Shown here piece by piece: positions 1-9,432 of a stretch of 41,814 nucleotides of DNA (position 1 is the first letter of the stretch; every line of letters starts with the position of its first letter). The translations under genes were made by a program, and so were the position numbers. The stretch spans positions 1-41,814 of the forward strand of contig DYOH01000027.1 in NCBI GenBank assembly GCA_020720625.1. The letters run 5' to 3'. The notes beneath the pieces were generated by a model. It saw nothing but the letters and a program-made list of their open reading frames with translations. It did no database searches and was not told the origin of the DNA. Source of the stretch: Acetofilamentum sp. (GTDB taxonomy: Bacteria; Bacteroidota; Bacteroidia; Bacteroidales; DYOH01).

Positions 1-128
1 CCCTGTTTTCCATCTTTAAGCCTTTTACGCAAAGGTATGAAAAAAAATGAATCTGTAATGCGATTAATGCAAAGATGTGTTTTTGGCACAAAATCTCCAC
101 TGCTCATTCGTATTTTCCCTAAAATAAT

Positions 129-136
129 TACTTTTG
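129..136 (+). promoter_or_regulatory. Candidate -7 box upstream of the MBOAT gene
   Basis: TACTTTTG matches the Bacteroidota TAnnTTTG -7 element and lies 27 nt before the start codon of the acyltransferase gene. The -33 region is weak (TTCG at 107-110). This is a motif match only. Confidence 0.45.
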
Positions 137-163
137 TGCGTTTTTAAAATCGGATAGTATCGT

Positions 164-1600
164 ATGCTTTTTAATTCCATAGATTTTGCCCTTTTTTTGC
201 CCATTGTTTTTTTGCTTTATTGGTTTGTATTCAATAAATTAAAAATACAAAATCTGTTCATCACTTTTGTGAGCTATCTTTTTTACGGTTGGTGGGATTG
301 GCGCTTTTTGGGTTTGATTTTCTTTAGCTCTTTGGTTGATTATGCAATCGGAATTTTATTAAAAAATCAGCAGAAAATTCTTCTAAGAAAGGTGCTTCTA
401 GTTCTGAGCTTGTCTATAAACTTAGGATTTCTTGGTTTCTTTAAGTATTACAATTTTTTTGTAGATAATTTTGTACAAGCCTTTACTTTGCTCGGGCATT
501 CGTTTCAGCATCAAACCCTGCAAATTATTTTGCCAGTGGGAATTAGTTTTTATACTTTTCAAACACTCAGTTATTCCATTGATGTGTACAGGCGAAATCT
601 GGAGCCAACTACAGACTTTTGGTCGTTTTTTGCTTATGTAAGCTTTTTTCCCCAATTGGTTGCAGGACCTATTGAAAGAGCCAGCAATTTATTGCCGCAA
701 TTTTATGTAGCCAGAAAATTTGATTATGCTAAAGTAGTATGTGGATTACGTCAGATTTTATGGGGGCTTTTCAAAAAAATGGTGATTGCCGATAATGCGG
801 CAGAACTTGCTAATCAGATATTTAATAATTCTTCGGATTATTCCGGAAGTACTTTATTTTTAGGTGCCTTGTTTTTTGCTTTTCAAATTTATGGCGATTT
901 TTCCGGGTATTCGGATATTGCCATTGGCACCGCCCGATTGTTTGGGTTTAGTTTGATGCAAAACTTCGCTTTTCCTTATTTTTCCCGCGATATTGCCGAA
1001 TTTTGGCGCAGATGGCATATTTCACTTTCCACATGGTTTCGTGATTATGTCTACATTCCCTTAGGCGGCAGCAAAGGAAGCAATTGGCTTAAGCTAAGAA
1101 ATACATTTATCATTTTTTTGCTTAGTGGTTTTTGGCATGGCGCTAATTGGACTTTTGTGGCTTGGGGCGCTTTAAATGCCATCTATTTTTTGCATCTTTT
1201 GCTTTTTAAGCGAAACCGTAAAAACATGAGTCATATCAGCATTGAAAAAAATATAAGCTCAATCAAAACCATTGCCTCTATTGTATTTACTTTTGTACTT
1301 ACAATTTTTGCGTGGATTTTTTTCAGGGCAGAGAATTTGCAACAAGCATTTGAAATTTTGAGCGCTATTTTTTCTGCTTCGCTTTTTAAGATACCCGATG
1401 TGTGGTCGCAAAAAATGCTGCTATTACTCGTTTTCTTTGTTGCGGTGGAATGGAAAGGCCGACATGGAAAATTCGCATTAGAAAAATTCGGATTAAATAG
1501 TGCTCGTGCCACCAGGTGGATTTTTTACGGTTTTTTGGTTTTCCTTATCCTTGTGCTGAAGCCAACAGAGGAAATTCCCTTTATCTATTTTCAATTTTAA
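164..1600 (+). CDS. MBOAT family O-acyltransferase, AlgI-like
   Basis: A 478-residue polytopic inner-membrane protein of the membrane-bound O-acyltransferase family. Members move acyl (often acetyl) groups from a cytoplasmic donor across the membrane to polysaccharides or other envelope acceptors. Hydrophobic segments run through the whole length. The AlgI hallmark is present around residues 282-305 (FWRRWHISLSTWFRDYVYIP; His285), followed by the FWHG motif with the likely catalytic His325. Length is normal for AlgI/PatA/DltB-type enzymes. The next gene, 10 nt downstream on the same strand, encodes an SGNH-like protein, the usual periplasmic partner in such systems. The acceptor polymer cannot be told from the sequence, because no glycan biosynthesis genes are in view. 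Family assignment is secure; substrate is unknown. Confidence 0.93.
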   Translation: MLFNSIDFALFLPIVFLLYWFVFNKLKIQNLFITFVSYLFYGWWDWRFLGLIFFSSLVDYAIGILLKNQQKILLRKVLLVLSLSINLGFLGFFKYYNFFVDNFVQAFTLLGHSFQHQTLQIILPVGISFYTFQTLSYSIDVYRRNLEPTTDFWSFFAYVSFFPQLVAGPIERASNLLPQFYVARKFDYAKVVCGLRQILWGLFKKMVIADNAAELANQIFNNSSDYSGSTLFLGALFFAFQIYGDFSGYSDIAIGTARLFGFSLMQNFAFPYFSRDIAEFWRRWHISLSTWFRDYVYIPLGGSKGSNWLKLRNTFIIFLLSGFWHGANWTFVAWGALNAIYFLHLLLFKRNRKNMSHISIEKNISSIKTIASIVFTFVLTIFAWIFFRAENLQQAFEILSAIFSASLFKIPDVWSQKMLLLLVFFVAVEWKGRHGKFALEKFGLNSARATRWIFYGFLVFLILVLKPTEEIPFIYFQF

Positions 1601-1610
1601 GGCAAAAAAG

Positions 1611-2549
1611 ATGAATTTGTTTTTAAGAAAAATTCTTGCATTTACGCTAATTTCGGTATTATTATATTTGATTTTTCTGTTTTTTTGGGGACAATTTGCG
1701 CCGGGATATCTTCGCCAAAATGTTCGCCACCATATTGGTAGTCCGGGGCATAGCTTTTCCCGAATGAAAGAACTTAAAAGTCAGTCGGAGGTGGATATTC
1801 TTTTTCTGGGCTCTTCTCATACTTACCGAAGTTTCGACACCAGAATATTTGCCGCTGCGGGATACAAAACCTTTAATGCCGGCAGCAGCGCACAAACACC
1901 GGTGCAAACCTTGAGTTTGGTGAAGCGATATGTGGATAAATTGAATCCAAAGTTTGTTATTATCGATGTTTACCCAATGGTATTTGAAATTACAGGAGAA
2001 GAGTCGGCGCTCGATTTAATGGCCAACGATCAAGTTGATTTTAATACACTTCGAGAGGCGTTGGGGATAAACAAATCAAGAATTTATCATTCTATGATTT
2101 ACAGTTTTCTGAGGCAATTGTTTAAACTCGACGAAAATTTTGATGAGTCTTCTGTAATTAAATCAGATACTTACGTATCTGGCGGCTATGTGGAGCATGC
2201 TAGGCAATTTTTTACCTATACTGTTGACTTTGAAAATATGAAATGGACCTTTCGCCAAAATCAATTGGATGCTTTTAAGGAAATTGTATCACTTTTAACA
2301 TCTAAAGGAATACAAGTAATCATTGTACAGGTTCCTTATACGCAGAAACTGTATCGGTCGTATACAAATCAGGCCGAAGTAGATAGTATTTTTTTGCAAA
2401 TCGGGAAGTATTACAATTTCAACAAAAATTCATTACTAATTGATTCTGCTGATTTTGTTGATAAAGACCATTTGAATGCCAGTGGCGTGCAAAAGTTTAA
2501 CCGAATTATTTTAGATTCATTAAAATCAAATACTTTTTACATGCAGTAA
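1611..2549 (+). CDS. SGNH-like membrane-anchored protein, putative partner of the MBOAT acyltransferase
   Basis: A 312-residue protein with one N-terminal membrane segment (about residues 8-26) and an extracytoplasmic domain. It has GSSH at residues 67-70, resembling block I of SGNH hydrolases (Ser68 as nucleophile), and DKDHLN near the C terminus (Asp284, His287), the typical DxxH of the catalytic triad. This organisation matches the DltD/AlgJ/AlgX/PatB class, which finishes acyl transfer on the periplasmic side after an MBOAT protein exports the acyl group. It sits 10 nt after the MBOAT gene and is very likely cotranscribed. The role as partner is inferred from order and motifs. Overall similarity to a named family is not obvious by eye. 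Confidence 0.75.
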   Translation: MNLFLRKILAFTLISVLLYLIFLFFWGQFAPGYLRQNVRHHIGSPGHSFSRMKELKSQSEVDILFLGSSHTYRSFDTRIFAAAGYKTFNAGSSAQTPVQTLSLVKRYVDKLNPKFVIIDVYPMVFEITGEESALDLMANDQVDFNTLREALGINKSRIYHSMIYSFLRQLFKLDENFDESSVIKSDTYVSGGYVEHARQFFTYTVDFENMKWTFRQNQLDAFKEIVSLLTSKGIQVIIVQVPYTQKLYRSYTNQAEVDSIFLQIGKYYNFNKNSLLIDSADFVDKDHLNASGVQKFNRIILDSLKSNTFYMQ

Positions 2550-2568
2550 TTTTTTATTTCGCTTAGGC

Positions 2569-2598
2569 TTTGAAATAAAAATAAAAAAAATAATTTTG
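2569..2598 (+). promoter_or_regulatory. Promoter of the tRNA-Thr gene
   Basis: TTTG at 2569-2572 and TAATTTTG at 2591-2598 are separated by 18 nt, matching the Bacteroidota -33/-7 promoter. Transcription would start near 2605, about 10 nt before the mature tRNA. Confidence 0.65.
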
Positions 2599-2614
2599 TA
2601 GTGGAATTTTTAAA

Positions 2615-2687
2615 GCCTCTTTAGCTCAGCTGGTAGAGCAGCTCATTCGTAATGAGCAGGTCGTGGGTTCGAATCCCATGAGAGGCT
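2615..2687 (+). tRNA. tRNA-Thr (anticodon CGT)
   Basis: A complete cloverleaf can be folded by eye. The 7-bp acceptor stem is GCCTCTT with GAGAGGC (last pair a T-G wobble). The D stem is GCTC/GAGC and the anticodon stem is GCTCA/TGAGC. The loop TTCGTAA gives anticodon CGT, which reads ACG (Thr). The T arm is GTGGG-TTCGAAT-CCCAT. The discriminator is T2687 and no CCA is encoded. The gene has its own promoter and lies 128 nt upstream of the threonyl-tRNA synthetase gene. Confidence 0.97.
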
Positions 2688-2758
2688 CTCTAATCTGATT
2701 AGCGCATCATTATTTTACTTTCTTTTAAGCTTTTAAAAAAAAATATTTAAAACTATGC

Positions 2759-2787
2759 TTGTAAAAAAGATAAAATAGCTATCTTTG
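2759..2787 (+). promoter_or_regulatory. Promoter of thrS operon
   Basis: TTG at 2759-2761 and TATCTTTG at 2780-2787 with 18 nt between them is a near-perfect Bacteroidota housekeeping promoter. The predicted start near 2794 leaves a leader of only about 22 nt, too short for a T-box or attenuator. Confidence 0.75.
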
Positions 2788-2815
2788 CCGCCTATAATTT
2801 GAGAATAAATATTTT

Positions 2816-4750
2816 ATGGTAAAAATTACATTCCCGGATGGTAATATCCGTGAATATGAGAGCAGTATAAGTGGCTTGGATATTGCCAAAAGCTTAAGTC
2901 AGAAACTGGCTAAAGAAGCTCTTTCTATCACCGTAAATGGCGAAATATGGGACTTGTCCCGCAATATTACTACTGATTCCACTATCAGTATTAACACATT
3001 TGATGAAAAAGATGGTAAGTATGCCTATTGGCATTCTTCTGCTCATCTCATGGCCGAAGCCATAGAGAGTTTATATCCCGGAACAAAATTCGGTATTGGA
3101 CCTTCTATCGAAAACGGCTTCTACTACGATGTTGATTTTGGTGATACCAAAGTTACTGATGCCGATTTGCCCAAAATTGAGCAAAAAATGCTCGAATTAG
3201 CAAGGAAAAACCAAGAATATAAGCGCAGGGAAGTTTCAAAGGATGAAGCTATGGCTTATTTTACTCAAAAAGGCGACGAATATAAACTTGAGCTTATTAG
3301 CGAGCTACAAGACGGAACAATTACATTTTACGAACAAGGCGAATTTACCGACCTTTGCCGCGGACCTCACTTGCACGATACCAGCCAAATAAAAGCAGTA
3401 AAGCTCACAAGCCTTGCCGGTGCTTATTGGCGTGGCGACGAAAAACGTAAACAGCTTACCCGTATTTACGGTATTACTTTCCCAAAGCAAAAGCTGCTCG
3501 ATGAGTATATTACATTTCTCGAAGAAGCTAAAAAGCGCGACCATAGAAAAGTGGGTAAAGAACTCGAACTTTTTACTTTCTCCGAAAAGGTGGGCATGGG
3601 TTTACCTTTGTGGTTGCCCAAAGGTACTCAATTGAGAGAGCGCCTACAGGCTTTTTTGCAAAAAGTACAAAAGGAATACGGATACGAACCTGTGATGACG
3701 CCTCATATTGGTGGAAAAGAACTTTATGTTACTTCCGGGCATTACGCCAAATATGGAAAAGATTCTTTTCAACCCATTACAACGCCTAATCCCAACGAAG
3801 AATTTTTGTTGAAACCTATGAATTGTCCGCATCATTGCGAAATTTATAAGTTTAAACCTCGTTCTTACAAAGATTTACCCATACGCTTTGCCGAATTTGG
3901 TACCGTTTATCGGTACGAACAGAGTGGCGAGTTGCATGGATTAACCCGTGTGCGTGGATTTACTCAAGACGATGCGCATATTTTCTGTAGACCGGATCAA
4001 TTGCTCGATGAGTTTAAGAAGGTAATAGATATTGTGTTGTATATTTTCAAAACACTTAGTTTCGATAATTTTATTACGCAAATATCTTTGCGCGACAAAG
4101 AGGATAGAAGCAAATATATAGGCTCCGACGAAAACTGGGAAAAGGCTGAAAATGCCATTATTCAGGCCGCTGCCGAAAAAGGTCTCGAAACTGTTATCGA
4201 ATATGGAGAAGCAGCTTTTTATGGTCCCAAACTCGATTTTATGGTTCGCGATGCCATCGGACGAAAATGGCAATTAGGAACCATACAGGTGGATTATAAT
4301 TTGCCCGAGCGTTTTGAGTTAGAATATACCGGCGAAGATGGAAAAAAACATCGGCCCATTATGATTCACAGAGCGCCTTTTGGCTCAATGGAGCGTTTTA
4401 CTGCTGTGCTAATTGAGCATACCGGTGGTAAATTTCCTCTTTGGCTTACTCCCGATCAGGTTGTGGTTTTGCCAATTAGCGAAAAATTTCAGGATTATGC
4501 GCAAAAGGTGTCCCAATTTCTCAACAAGAATGATGTTCGTGCTTTTGTGGATGAGAGAAACGAAAAAATCGGACGAAAAATCAGGGACAACGAATTAAAA
4601 CGAATTCCGTTCTTATTGGTTGTGGGCGAAAAAGAAGCTGAAACCAACCAAGTTGCCGTTCGCCGACAAGGACAAGGCGACCAGGGTGTGATGAGTCTCG
4701 AAGATTTTACTATCTTTGTAAAAAATGAAGTAGAAAAAGAATTAAATTAA
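2816..4750 (+). CDS. thrS: Threonyl-tRNA synthetase
   Basis: A class II aminoacyl-tRNA synthetase that charges tRNA-Thr and edits mischarged Ser-tRNA-Thr. The 644 residues match the full bacterial length. An N-terminal TGS domain (about 1-62) is followed by the editing domain, with its HxxxH (His73, His77) and CxxxH (Cys181, His185) metal-site motifs. The catalytic core contains Cys337 in NCPHHC, one of the zinc ligands that recognise threonine, then the motif 2 region ([10 protein letters not shown]) and motif 3 ([12 protein letters not shown]). A C-terminal anticodon-binding domain follows. The start is supported by the TGS domain beginning at residue 2 and a promoter just upstream. It heads the conserved thrS-infC-rpmI-rplT order, and a tRNA-Thr gene lies directly upstream. 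Confidence 0.98.
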   Translation: MVKITFPDGNIREYESSISGLDIAKSLSQKLAKEALSITVNGEIWDLSRNITTDSTISINTFDEKDGKYAYWHSSAHLMAEAIESLYPGTKFGIGPSIENGFYYDVDFGDTKVTDADLPKIEQKMLELARKNQEYKRREVSKDEAMAYFTQKGDEYKLELISELQDGTITFYEQGEFTDLCRGPHLHDTSQIKAVKLTSLAGAYWRGDEKRKQLTRIYGITFPKQKLLDEYITFLEEAKKRDHRKVGKELELFTFSEKVGMGLPLWLPKGTQLRERLQAFLQKVQKEYGYEPVMTPHIGGKELYVTSGHYAKYGKDSFQPITTPNPNEEFLLKPMNCPHHCEIYKFKPRSYKDLPIRFAEFGTVYRYEQSGELHGLTRVRGFTQDDAHIFCRPDQLLDEFKKVIDIVLYIFKTLSFDNFITQISLRDKEDRSKYIGSDENWEKAENAIIQAAAEKGLETVIEYGEAAFYGPKLDFMVRDAIGRKWQLGTIQVDYNLPERFELEYTGEDGKKHRPIMIHRAPFGSMERFTAVLIEHTGGKFPLWLTPDQVVVLPISEKFQDYAQKVSQFLNKNDVRAFVDERNEKIGRKIRDNELKRIPFLLVVGEKEAETNQVAVRRQGQGDQGVMSLEDFTIFVKNEVEKELN

Positions 4751-4794
4751 ATAATTAACCATTAAATTAAATATAAATAGCAAATAAGAATTAC

Positions 4795-5352
4795 ATGGGC
4801 AAACAACAAGGAAGGCCACAATTTAACAAACCAGTTCAGGACAAAGATAAGTACAGAGTGAACGAAGAAATAACCGCACAGCAGGTGCGTGTTGTTGGTG
4901 AAAACATTAATCAAGGGGTTTATTCAATTCAGGAAGCCATAAAAATGGCCGAAGAACTAGGCCTCGATTTGGTAGAAATATCTCCATCGGCTGTTCCACC
5001 AGTTTGTAAAATAACTGATTATCAGAAATTTCTTTATCAGCAAAAGAAGAAGCAAAAAGAAATTAAGGCAAAAACCGCCAAGATTGTGCTGAAGGAAATT
5101 CGGTTTGGACCTAATACCGATGAACACGATTTTAATTTTAAAGTAAAACATGCACAGAAATTTTTGCAGGAAGGGGCTAAAGTAAAGGCTTTTGTTTTTT
5201 TTAAAGGACGTTCGATTGTTCATCAGGATCATGGGAAAATTTTGTTGCTAAAGTTTGCTCAGGAGCTCGAAGACTTTGGAAAACTAGATCAAATGCCTCA
5301 ATTGGAAGGTAAGCGGATGATTATTTTCTTATCTCCAAAGAAGCCTAAATAA
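4795..5352 (+). CDS. infC: Translation initiation factor IF-3
   Basis: IF-3 binds the 30S subunit, blocks premature joining of 50S and checks start-codon and initiator-tRNA pairing. The 185-residue protein has the N-terminal domain (about 18-85, containing YRVNEEI and [16 protein letters not shown]), a basic Lys/Gln linker, and the C-terminal domain from about residue 98 ([14 protein letters not shown]). It starts with ATG, whereas many bacterial infC genes start with ATT or similar and autoregulate through it. The ATG is preceded by A/T-rich sequence without an SD. It lies 44 nt after thrS with no convincing promoter between, so cotranscription is likely. Confidence 0.97.
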   Translation: MGKQQGRPQFNKPVQDKDKYRVNEEITAQQVRVVGENINQGVYSIQEAIKMAEELGLDLVEISPSAVPPVCKITDYQKFLYQQKKKQKEIKAKTAKIVLKEIRFGPNTDEHDFNFKVKHAQKFLQEGAKVKAFVFFKGRSIVHQDHGKILLLKFAQELEDFGKLDQMPQLEGKRMIIFLSPKKPK

Positions 5353-5387
5353 TTTTTTTTTTAAGTGTAATTTCAAATTTAAGTAAG

Positions 5388-5585
5388 ATGCCGAAAATGA
5401 AAACCAATCCCGGCGCTAAGAAACGTTTTAAAGTAATGACTTCCGGGAAAATCAAGAGAAAACACGCTTTTAAAAGTCACATTCTGACTAAAAAAGCCAC
5501 AAAGCGCAAGCGTAATTTAACGTATTTCACTGTGGTTCACAAAGCCGACATGAACAACGTTAAACACCTTTTAGCTTTAAAGTAA
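5388..5585 (+). CDS. rpmI: 50S ribosomal protein L35
   Basis: A 65-residue very basic protein beginning [15 protein letters not shown], the characteristic L35 start, with a Lys/Arg-rich centre ([13 protein letters not shown]). It is a structural component of the large ribosomal subunit. It lies 35 nt after infC and before rplT in the universal infC-rpmI-rplT order. The gap on each side contains a run of 8-9 T with no preceding hairpin, so I do not call terminators there. Confidence 0.97.
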   Translation: MPKMKTNPGAKKRFKVMTSGKIKRKHAFKSHILTKKATKRKRNLTYFTVVHKADMNNVKHLLALK

Positions 5586-5691
5586 TTTTTTTTTAAAAAA
5601 CCTATTGGTTTATAAGTTAATTTAGTAACCCGAGTGCAAAGCAAAAAAGAACCTGTGATAGGGTCGCTTGTATTCAAAAAAACTTAAAATT

Positions 5692-6036
5692 ATGCCACGT
5701 TCAGTTAATCATGTCGCTTCCAGAAACAGAAGAAAAAAAGTTCTGAAGCAAACAAAAGGGTACTTCGGTGCCAGGGGTAACGTTATTTCAGTTGCCAAAA
5801 ATGCGCTCGAAAAAGGTTTAGGATATGCCTACACGAGCCGTAAATTAAATAAACGCAATTATCGCACTTTATGGATTGCCCGTATAAACGCCGGAACACG
5901 CATGCATGGTATGTCGTATTCCGAATTTATGGGTAAATTAAACAAAAGCGGTATTGTGCTTAATCGTAAAACCTTAGCCGATTTGGCAATGAATCATCCG
6001 GAAGCATTCAAAGCTGTGGTTGAATCGGTAAAATAA
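5692..6036 (+). CDS. rplT: 50S ribosomal protein L20
   Basis: A 114-residue L20, an early-assembly 23S rRNA-binding protein and, in several bacteria, the autogenous repressor of its own operon. I start it at the ATG giving [16 protein letters not shown], the family's standard N terminus. An upstream in-frame ATG at 5668 would add eight residues not found in homologs. Family features include [10 protein letters not shown] near residue 29 and the [12 protein letters not shown] stretch. The 106-nt gap after rpmI could hold an autoregulatory leader, but I could not identify a convincing conserved structure in it. Confidence 0.97.
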   Translation: MPRSVNHVASRNRRKKVLKQTKGYFGARGNVISVAKNALEKGLGYAYTSRKLNKRNYRTLWIARINAGTRMHGMSYSEFMGKLNKSGIVLNRKTLADLAMNHPEAFKAVVESVK

Positions 6037-6060
6037 GAATTAAATTTGAATACATAAACT

Positions 6061-6093
6061 AAAACTTCTGTTCTTTCGGACAGAAGTTTTTTT
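6061..6093 (+). terminator. Rho-independent terminator after rplT
   Basis: A perfect 11-bp inverted repeat (AAAACTTCTGT 6061-6071 and ACAGAAGTTTT 6080-6090) around an 8-nt loop containing TTCG, followed by T7. It closes the thrS-infC-rpmI-rplT operon. It sits between convergent genes and may act weakly in the other direction too, where the trailing U tract is only TTTT. Confidence 0.92.
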
Positions 6094-6141
6094 ATGGCTT
6101 TTGGGCGTTGTATCGCTTATTGCGGGTATTTGTTAATATAG

Positions 6142-7707
6142 TTAGAATTTGGCCGGATAGTCGGTAATGTCGCGTATGGTCGAATACAATGGTTTTAATC
6201 GTTTGTATAGCTTTAGATATACTTTTTGATAAAGTTCCTGGTATATTTCAGCATTTTTTATTTGGGGTGTATATGTTTTGCTTATTCTGGTCATGGCTTT
6301 TACTGCTTCATCAAATCCGCTGTAGTATTTCATTCCAACGGCTGCCGAAATGGCCGCACCTAAAGCACTTGTTTCGTATGTATGCGGTTTTTCTACTTCC
6401 ATATTAAAAATGTCGGCGGTAATTTGCATGGCATTCTCACTTTGTGAACCTCCGCCCGAAACACGGATTTTTTCAATAACAATACCTGTTCTTTTTTTTG
6501 TTTTTTCCATGCCTTCCCTGAGGGCATAAGCCAAACCTTCGATAATGGCACGGTAAATATGCGCTCTGGTATGTACATCGCCAAACCCGATAATTGAGCC
6601 TTTGGCCTCCAGTCCAGGTACTTTTATGCCTGGTGTCCAATATGGTTGAAGCATCAATCCCATTGAACCAGGAGGAATATCACTAATCATTTCGTCGAAT
6701 AAACTTTCGGGTGCAACTCCTTTTATTTTTGATATTTCCATTTCCTTGTGGCCAAATTGTTGTTTAAACCAGTTAATCATCCAATATCCTCTGAATATCA
6801 TCACTTCGGTATTAAATGCTCCCGGAACGGCACTTGGATAGGATGGAAAAAAGGGTGTAATTTCGATATATCGTTTATGCGTTGTTTGTAAAGTTGCTGT
6901 GGTGCCATAGCTCAAGCACCCAATTTCTGGGACTACACAGCCTGCGCCAAGTACTTCGGCCGATTTGTCGGCGGCGGCGGCAATAATGGGCAATCCCGCA
7001 GGAATTCCGGTTTCTGATGAGGCTTCTTTGCTGATATAGCCCATTATTTCCGAGGGTTTTACCAAGCGAAATCTCTTTTCCTCTGAGATTGGAAACATTT
7101 TGGAATTCATGTGGCTTTGCTCTGCCCAATTTTGCGTTTTGTAGTTAAAGGGCATGTAGGATACCATATTGCCGATTGAATCTACATAATCGCCGGTTAG
7201 TTTATAGGTAAACCAGCCGCTTAGCAGCACAAATTTAGCGGTCTTTTCCCATATTTCGCTTTGGTTTTGTCTTATCCAATTGCACTCTCCTTGTTGAATG
7301 GCATAATGAACGGCATCGCGCATATTAATTATTCGCAAGGCTGTTTCGGTTAATATATCGGGATATTTTTCTACTTTGGCTACTCTTTGGTCGAGCCAAA
7401 TAATGGCCGGACGCAAGGGGTTTCCGTTTTTATCTAAATTGATAACCGTGCCTCGCTGGGTGGTTAGCGTTACTGCTTTTATGCGGCTCTCTTTTGTTTC
7501 GGGTTTGGCAAATAGCGCTCGCGTGGTTAAGGTGAGCTTTTGCCAATAATAGAGCGGGTCTTGCTCGGCCCAACCCGGTTGTACCGAAAAATAAGGTTCT
7601 ATTTCGGTTTTTACCAAATCCACAATATTGCCATTTATGTCGACCAACGCTGCCCTTATGGATTGCGTTCCGGCGTCTATGCTTAATATGAGTTCTGTTT
7701 TCTCCAT
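6142..7707 (-). CDS. FGGY-family carbohydrate kinase, substrate unknown
   Basis: A 521-residue ATP-dependent sugar/polyol kinase with the two actin-like halves of the FGGY family. The N-terminal phosphate-1 loop is DAGTQSIRAALVD (Asp11). GWAEQDP and WLDQR follow, then the mid-protein AAADKSAEVLGAG (candidate catalytic Asp) and the C-terminal SGGGSQSE adenosine-loop signature. Glycerol kinases normally have GTTSSR in the first loop; this one has GTQSIRA, so a plain glycerol kinase is not assumed. It is the last gene of a three-gene minus-strand operon behind an AGPS-like FAD enzyme (52 nt away) and a GlpD-like dehydrogenase. That suggests a three-carbon or polyol phosphate as product. Family is certain; substrate is inferred only from context. 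Confidence 0.88.
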   Translation of the reverse strand: MEKTELILSIDAGTQSIRAALVDINGNIVDLVKTEIEPYFSVQPGWAEQDPLYYWQKLTLTTRALFAKPETKESRIKAVTLTTQRGTVINLDKNGNPLRPAIIWLDQRVAKVEKYPDILTETALRIINMRDAVHYAIQQGECNWIRQNQSEIWEKTAKFVLLSGWFTYKLTGDYVDSIGNMVSYMPFNYKTQNWAEQSHMNSKMFPISEEKRFRLVKPSEIMGYISKEASSETGIPAGLPIIAAAADKSAEVLGAGCVVPEIGCLSYGTTATLQTTHKRYIEITPFFPSYPSAVPGAFNTEVMIFRGYWMINWFKQQFGHKEMEISKIKGVAPESLFDEMISDIPPGSMGLMLQPYWTPGIKVPGLEAKGSIIGFGDVHTRAHIYRAIIEGLAYALREGMEKTKKRTGIVIEKIRVSGGGSQSENAMQITADIFNMEVEKPHTYETSALGAAISAAVGMKYYSGFDEAVKAMTRISKTYTPQIKNAEIYQELYQKVYLKLYKRLKPLYSTIRDITDYPAKF

Positions 7708-7759
7708 GCTGCTTTTCGTGCCCTAAAACTACTATTTTTTTTTGGTTTTTGCGCTTTTT

Positions 7760-9382
7760 TCATGCTTCTTCTAAGCCTAGCATATTGCCGGGGTTAATGA
7801 TATTTGTCGGGTCGAAATGTTTTTTTACTGCTTTATAAAATTGCATTGTTTCTGATCCGTGTTGATTTTGCATCCACGGGGCTAATGCACGGCCCACTCC
7901 ATGATGATGCGATAGGGAGCCTCCGGCCTGCTGGATGGCATCTACTAGTCCTTTGTGGAATTGTTTGTAATCTTCCATTTCGTTGCTTAAATCCATGGGA
8001 CTCAAAAAGGTGAAGTACAGATTGACGCCATTTTCGTAAACATGCGAAATATGGACCATGAGCACAGTTTTGGGCCGTTGGGCGGCAAAGGTGTGTGCTG
8101 CTTTCCATACCTGGTGTAAATTCGACCATAAAACGGTGCTCTCCAATGTATCTGTCATAATTCCAAAATCCATTAAAGGATCGCGCAAATAGGCCGAGGA
8201 ATAGCGCTGCTTTAGCCAATGTTTGGTTGGATTGGCTCCAAGTTTAAAAGCGCCGTGCCGACGGGCAATTTTGTTTACTTGTTTTTTTACAAATTTTGTA
8301 TATTGTTTAGCGCCTTCTATGTTTACAAACATTAAACATCTTTCGCCGGACTTATAGCCAAGTTTGGTGATAGCTTTATCTGAGAATGTTCCATTAAAGT
8401 TTTTGGTTTTAAAGGCAATATCGGTCTCAGCGGGATCCGAAATTCGGAACAAATAGGGCGTGCCTACTTGAGATTGCATAATTTGGCGCATGGCTTCGGT
8501 TGCTTGTTCAAAAGTTTTAAACAGTAAGGAGGTGTAAGACGCATTTTCTGGTTGATATTTCCTTATTTTTAAGCTTACCTCTGTTACTATGCCAAGTGTG
8601 CCTTCTGAGCCCATAACGGTGTGAATTAAATCCCATCCTTGGGCGCTGCGGGGGTAGGTTTTGCTTTCAAAACTAGCTACCGGACTTACCATTTTTACCC
8701 CAAGAACCATATCTTCAATTTTTCCGTAGCCAGTTGATTGCTGACCTGCTCCTTTGGTTACAACCCAGCCGCCTACCGTGCTAAATTCGAAAGATTGCGG
8801 AAAATGGCCGCAAGTATAGCCTTCTGCATTGAGTTGCTTTTCTAATTCGGGGCCATACATGCCCGATTGTACTATAATACTATGGTCTTTTTTGTTGATA
8901 TGCAGTATTTTATTCAAATGGCGGGTTAGATCCAGTGCGATACCCCCGTTTTGTGCTTCTAATCCTCTTGTTACCGACGATTGGCCTCCCACAGGCACTA
9001 GGGCTATGTTTTCCTCTTGGCATAGTTTTACTATTTGTTCTACCTCTTTGCCGGAACGTGGGTAAACTACTGCATCCGGTGGATATTGCACTATATTTTT
9101 TCGCAAGAGTAATAAATCGGTGTAATACTTTCCATAGGAATGGTTTGCTCTTTCCCAATCGCTAGTAAGCACATTGTCTTCGCCGCAAATATTTTGTAGT
9201 TGTTTTATTTGATTTTCGCTTAGGGCGCATTTTTTTTCTACGACTACCTGCTCATTTCCAAGAAAACTTACTTTTTCAAATGCTTGCAGATTAAATTTTT
9301 CTTTGATAACTCTAAGCGTGGCCTCATCAATTTTTTCTTCGCGTTTATCGCCCCATTTTAATATGTCTCTGTATGTTTTCAT
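7760..9382 (-). CDS. FAD-binding oxidase of the alkyl-DHAP synthase (AGPS) type
   Basis: A PCMH-type flavoprotein of the FAD_binding_4/FAD-oxidase_C superfamily. Similarity to alkyldihydroxyacetonephosphate synthase is visible in GHFPQSFEFSTVGGW, GYGKIEDMVLGVKMV, AYLRDPLMDFGI and the SHHHGVG active-site motif (His492-His494). AGPS exchanges the acyl chain of acyl-DHAP for a fatty alcohol to make ether lipids. Related family members are D-2-hydroxyacid dehydrogenases, which remain an alternative. I choose the ATG at 9382 (MKTYRDILKWGDKR, 540 residues) because homologous sequence begins there. An ATG at 9409 would add nine unconserved residues. It lies between a GlpD-like dehydrogenase (50 nt upstream) and an FGGY kinase, so a glycerol-phosphate or DHAP-related substrate is plausible. 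Confidence 0.82.
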   Translation of the reverse strand: MKTYRDILKWGDKREEKIDEATLRVIKEKFNLQAFEKVSFLGNEQVVVEKKCALSENQIKQLQNICGEDNVLTSDWERANHSYGKYYTDLLLLRKNIVQYPPDAVVYPRSGKEVEQIVKLCQEENIALVPVGGQSSVTRGLEAQNGGIALDLTRHLNKILHINKKDHSIIVQSGMYGPELEKQLNAEGYTCGHFPQSFEFSTVGGWVVTKGAGQQSTGYGKIEDMVLGVKMVSPVASFESKTYPRSAQGWDLIHTVMGSEGTLGIVTEVSLKIRKYQPENASYTSLLFKTFEQATEAMRQIMQSQVGTPYLFRISDPAETDIAFKTKNFNGTFSDKAITKLGYKSGERCLMFVNIEGAKQYTKFVKKQVNKIARRHGAFKLGANPTKHWLKQRYSSAYLRDPLMDFGIMTDTLESTVLWSNLHQVWKAAHTFAAQRPKTVLMVHISHVYENGVNLYFTFLSPMDLSNEMEDYKQFHKGLVDAIQQAGGSLSHHHGVGRALAPWMQNQHGSETMQFYKAVKKHFDPTNIINPGNMLGLEEA

Positions 9383-9432
9383 TGTCAATAGTTTATAGTT
9401 TATATTCATTAAGAAATAAGAAATAATAAATT

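Noticed and set aside
4711-4718. TATCTTTG inside the 3' end of thrS as an infC promoter
   Set aside because: It matches the -7 box but no TTG lies 18-21 nt upstream, and the bases are explained by thrS codons. A weak internal promoter cannot be excluded.
5586-5691. L20-type autoregulatory leader before rplT
   Set aside because: Short complementary pieces (ACC/GGT) exist but no consistent stem or pseudoknot could be drawn by eye.
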